A DNA stretch of 7,072 bases, taken from assembly GCA_002328625.1 (NCBI GenBank), contig DCVC01000007.1, positions 2,401 to 9,472 on the forward strand, given 5' to 3'. This DNA is from Bacteroidales bacterium UBA2198. Its GTDB lineage: Bacteria > Bacteroidota > Bacteroidia > Bacteroidales > VadinHA17. The notes beneath the pieces are model-generated. The model was given only the letters and a program-made list of their open reading frames with translations, did not search any database and had not been told where the DNA came from. Shown here in pieces: positions 6,549 through 7,072 of this stretch (positions within the stretch are counted from its first letter, which is position 1; each line of letters starts with the position of its first letter). The position numbers were made by a program, and so were the translations under genes.

Positions 6549-6997
6549 CACCGTTTGCAACCGAAGCCGCTTACGGCGTCAGGTTACTGTTATTTTGACC
6601 GGTTGTAATTCCTGATCCGAGGATCGGGTTTTACAACCCGGGGCTTTCGGGTTTTGCTTATTACGGCAGAACCTTACAGCTGTCCTTTCCCATGCCGAGG
6701 CGTGGTTCCGGGACGAAGTGTCATTCAGGCCCTGATGGCAGTTCCCGGAGGAACCATCAAACAGTTTCAGGTACTTTGGGGCCGAAGCCCTTTTTCTCTG
6801 AAGCCCTGTGACTCAGTCGCAGAAAGAACGTTTCCGGGTTCGTTGACTTACTGAACATCAGGAACCGGAGTTCCCTTGTTCAGACTTCGGCTCGCCTGGT
6901 GCGCAGACCCGGAGGTCTGACCGAAACGGATCTGATCTCAATTAAGAAATTTTTTCCGTCTCCACATCTTTTGAGCAGTCTTTTATCGCTCACCTGA
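6508..6997 (-). ncRNA. Putative large structured RNA of unknown family (about 490 nt)
   Basis: No credible protein gene lies here, yet the region is highly organised. The stretch 6661-6840 is 54% G+C by hand count, against clearly AT-rich flanks. Visible stems (plus coordinates) are 6972-6976/6988-6992; 6926-6930/6955-6959; a three-way junction closed by 6886-6890/6921-6925 holding 6904-6909/6914-6919; 6851-6856/6878-6883 enclosing 6861-6865/6870-6874; 6766-6770/6798-6802 enclosing 6779-6782/6787-6790; 6733-6737/6755-6759 stacked on 6741-6745/6750-6754; 6669-6673/6704-6708; 6625-6640 and 6648-6653; 6611-6617/6622-6628; a second three-way junction, 6555-6563/6600-6608; and the terminal hairpin 6517-6548. 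Read on the minus strand, four loops are C(UNCG)G and one alternative loop is GUAA, favouring that strand; a consensus promoter sits just upstream. Three G-U pairs form only on the plus strand, so strand is not certain. It lacks hallmarks of RNase P RNA, tmRNA and SRP RNA. It could instead be a long leader of the UbiD gene. Confidence 0.7.
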
Positions 6998-7002
6998 TAG
7001 AA

Positions 7003-7033
7003 CAAATATAATATAAGAAAACGATACCACAAA
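7003..7033 (-). promoter_or_regulatory. Consensus Bacteroidota promoter of the structured RNA
   Basis: On the minus strand, TTTG (7033-7030) is followed by exactly 19 bases and then TATATTTG (7010-7003). This matches the Bacteroidota pattern TTTG-N19-TAnnTTTG in every fixed base and in spacing, and is the best promoter in the window. Transcription should start at about 6996-6999, directly before the first stem of the structured region. Confidence 0.75.
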
Positions 7034-7072
7034 GAGTATTCATTTTATAGTTGTACACGGGATATAAACAGA

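Noticed and set aside
6654..6854. 66-codon plus-strand ORF inside the structured region
   Set aside because: It runs through paired stems and loops, has a composition rich in Pro, Ser, Gly and Cys with no domain, and lacks a promoter or ribosome site. It is best explained by GC-rich structured RNA with few stops.
6863..6894. Possible group II intron domain V: on the minus strand GAGCCG and CGGTTC are 20 bases apart
   Set aside because: The internal pairing and GNRA loop of domain V are missing, the segment is in the middle of the region rather than near a 3' end, a stronger hairpin (6861-6874) uses the same bases, and no reverse transcriptase is present.
6896..6903. Minus-strand GCGCACCAG, similar to a conserved stretch of RNase P RNA
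   Set aside because: The GAGGAAAGTCC core and the rest of the RNase P layout are absent on both strands, so this is a short chance match.
6994..7045. 17-codon minus-strand ORF beginning MNTLCG at the right edge
   Set aside because: It overlaps the consensus -33 and -7 boxes and would lie upstream of the predicted transcription start.

Overview
The window looks like Bacteroidota chromosome, plausibly Bacteroidales or Marinilabiliales, though that rank is a guess. The evidence is AT-rich coding DNA, start codons without clear Shine-Dalgarno sequences, and intergenic sites matching the Bacteroidota promoter consensus (-33 TTTG or TTG, -7 TAnnTTTG). No transposase, integrase, CRISPR array, tRNA or rRNA was recognised.

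Positions 21-2991 hold four minus-strand genes, read from right to left. They are a small exported protein with a Tyr/Pro/Ser-rich tract, a second exported protein of unknown function starting 8 bp after it, a DUF4870-type small membrane protein, and a class I-like polyphosphate kinase 2 (PPK2). The first two are almost certainly co-transcribed. The last two could be part of the same unit (gaps of 53 and 72 bp) or have their own promoters.

Positions 2992-3136 are a 145 bp divergent promoter region. It has a candidate -7 box for each direction, a 10 bp perfect palindrome between them, and a seven-codon ORF whose stop overlaps the start of the next gene. To the right, 3137-4477 (+) encodes a membrane-anchored hybrid histidine kinase. 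Its phosphoacceptor His and receiver domain look intact, but its ATP-binding domain is strongly eroded. It converges, with a 40 bp gap, on a 634-residue UbiD-family decarboxylase at 4518-6422 (-).

The most unusual part is 6423-7072, which has no credible protein gene. About 490 bases of it look like a large structured RNA on the minus strand. It has a consensus promoter (TTTG, 19 bases, TATATTTG), a GC-rich body in an AT-rich setting, about ten hairpins, four UNCG tetraloops and one possible GNRA loop when read on the minus strand, and an 11 bp terminator-like hairpin at the end. I could not match it to RNase P RNA, tmRNA, SRP RNA or a group II intron. It ends about 80-95 bases before the UbiD gene on the same strand, so it is either an independent ncRNA or a very long structured leader of that gene.
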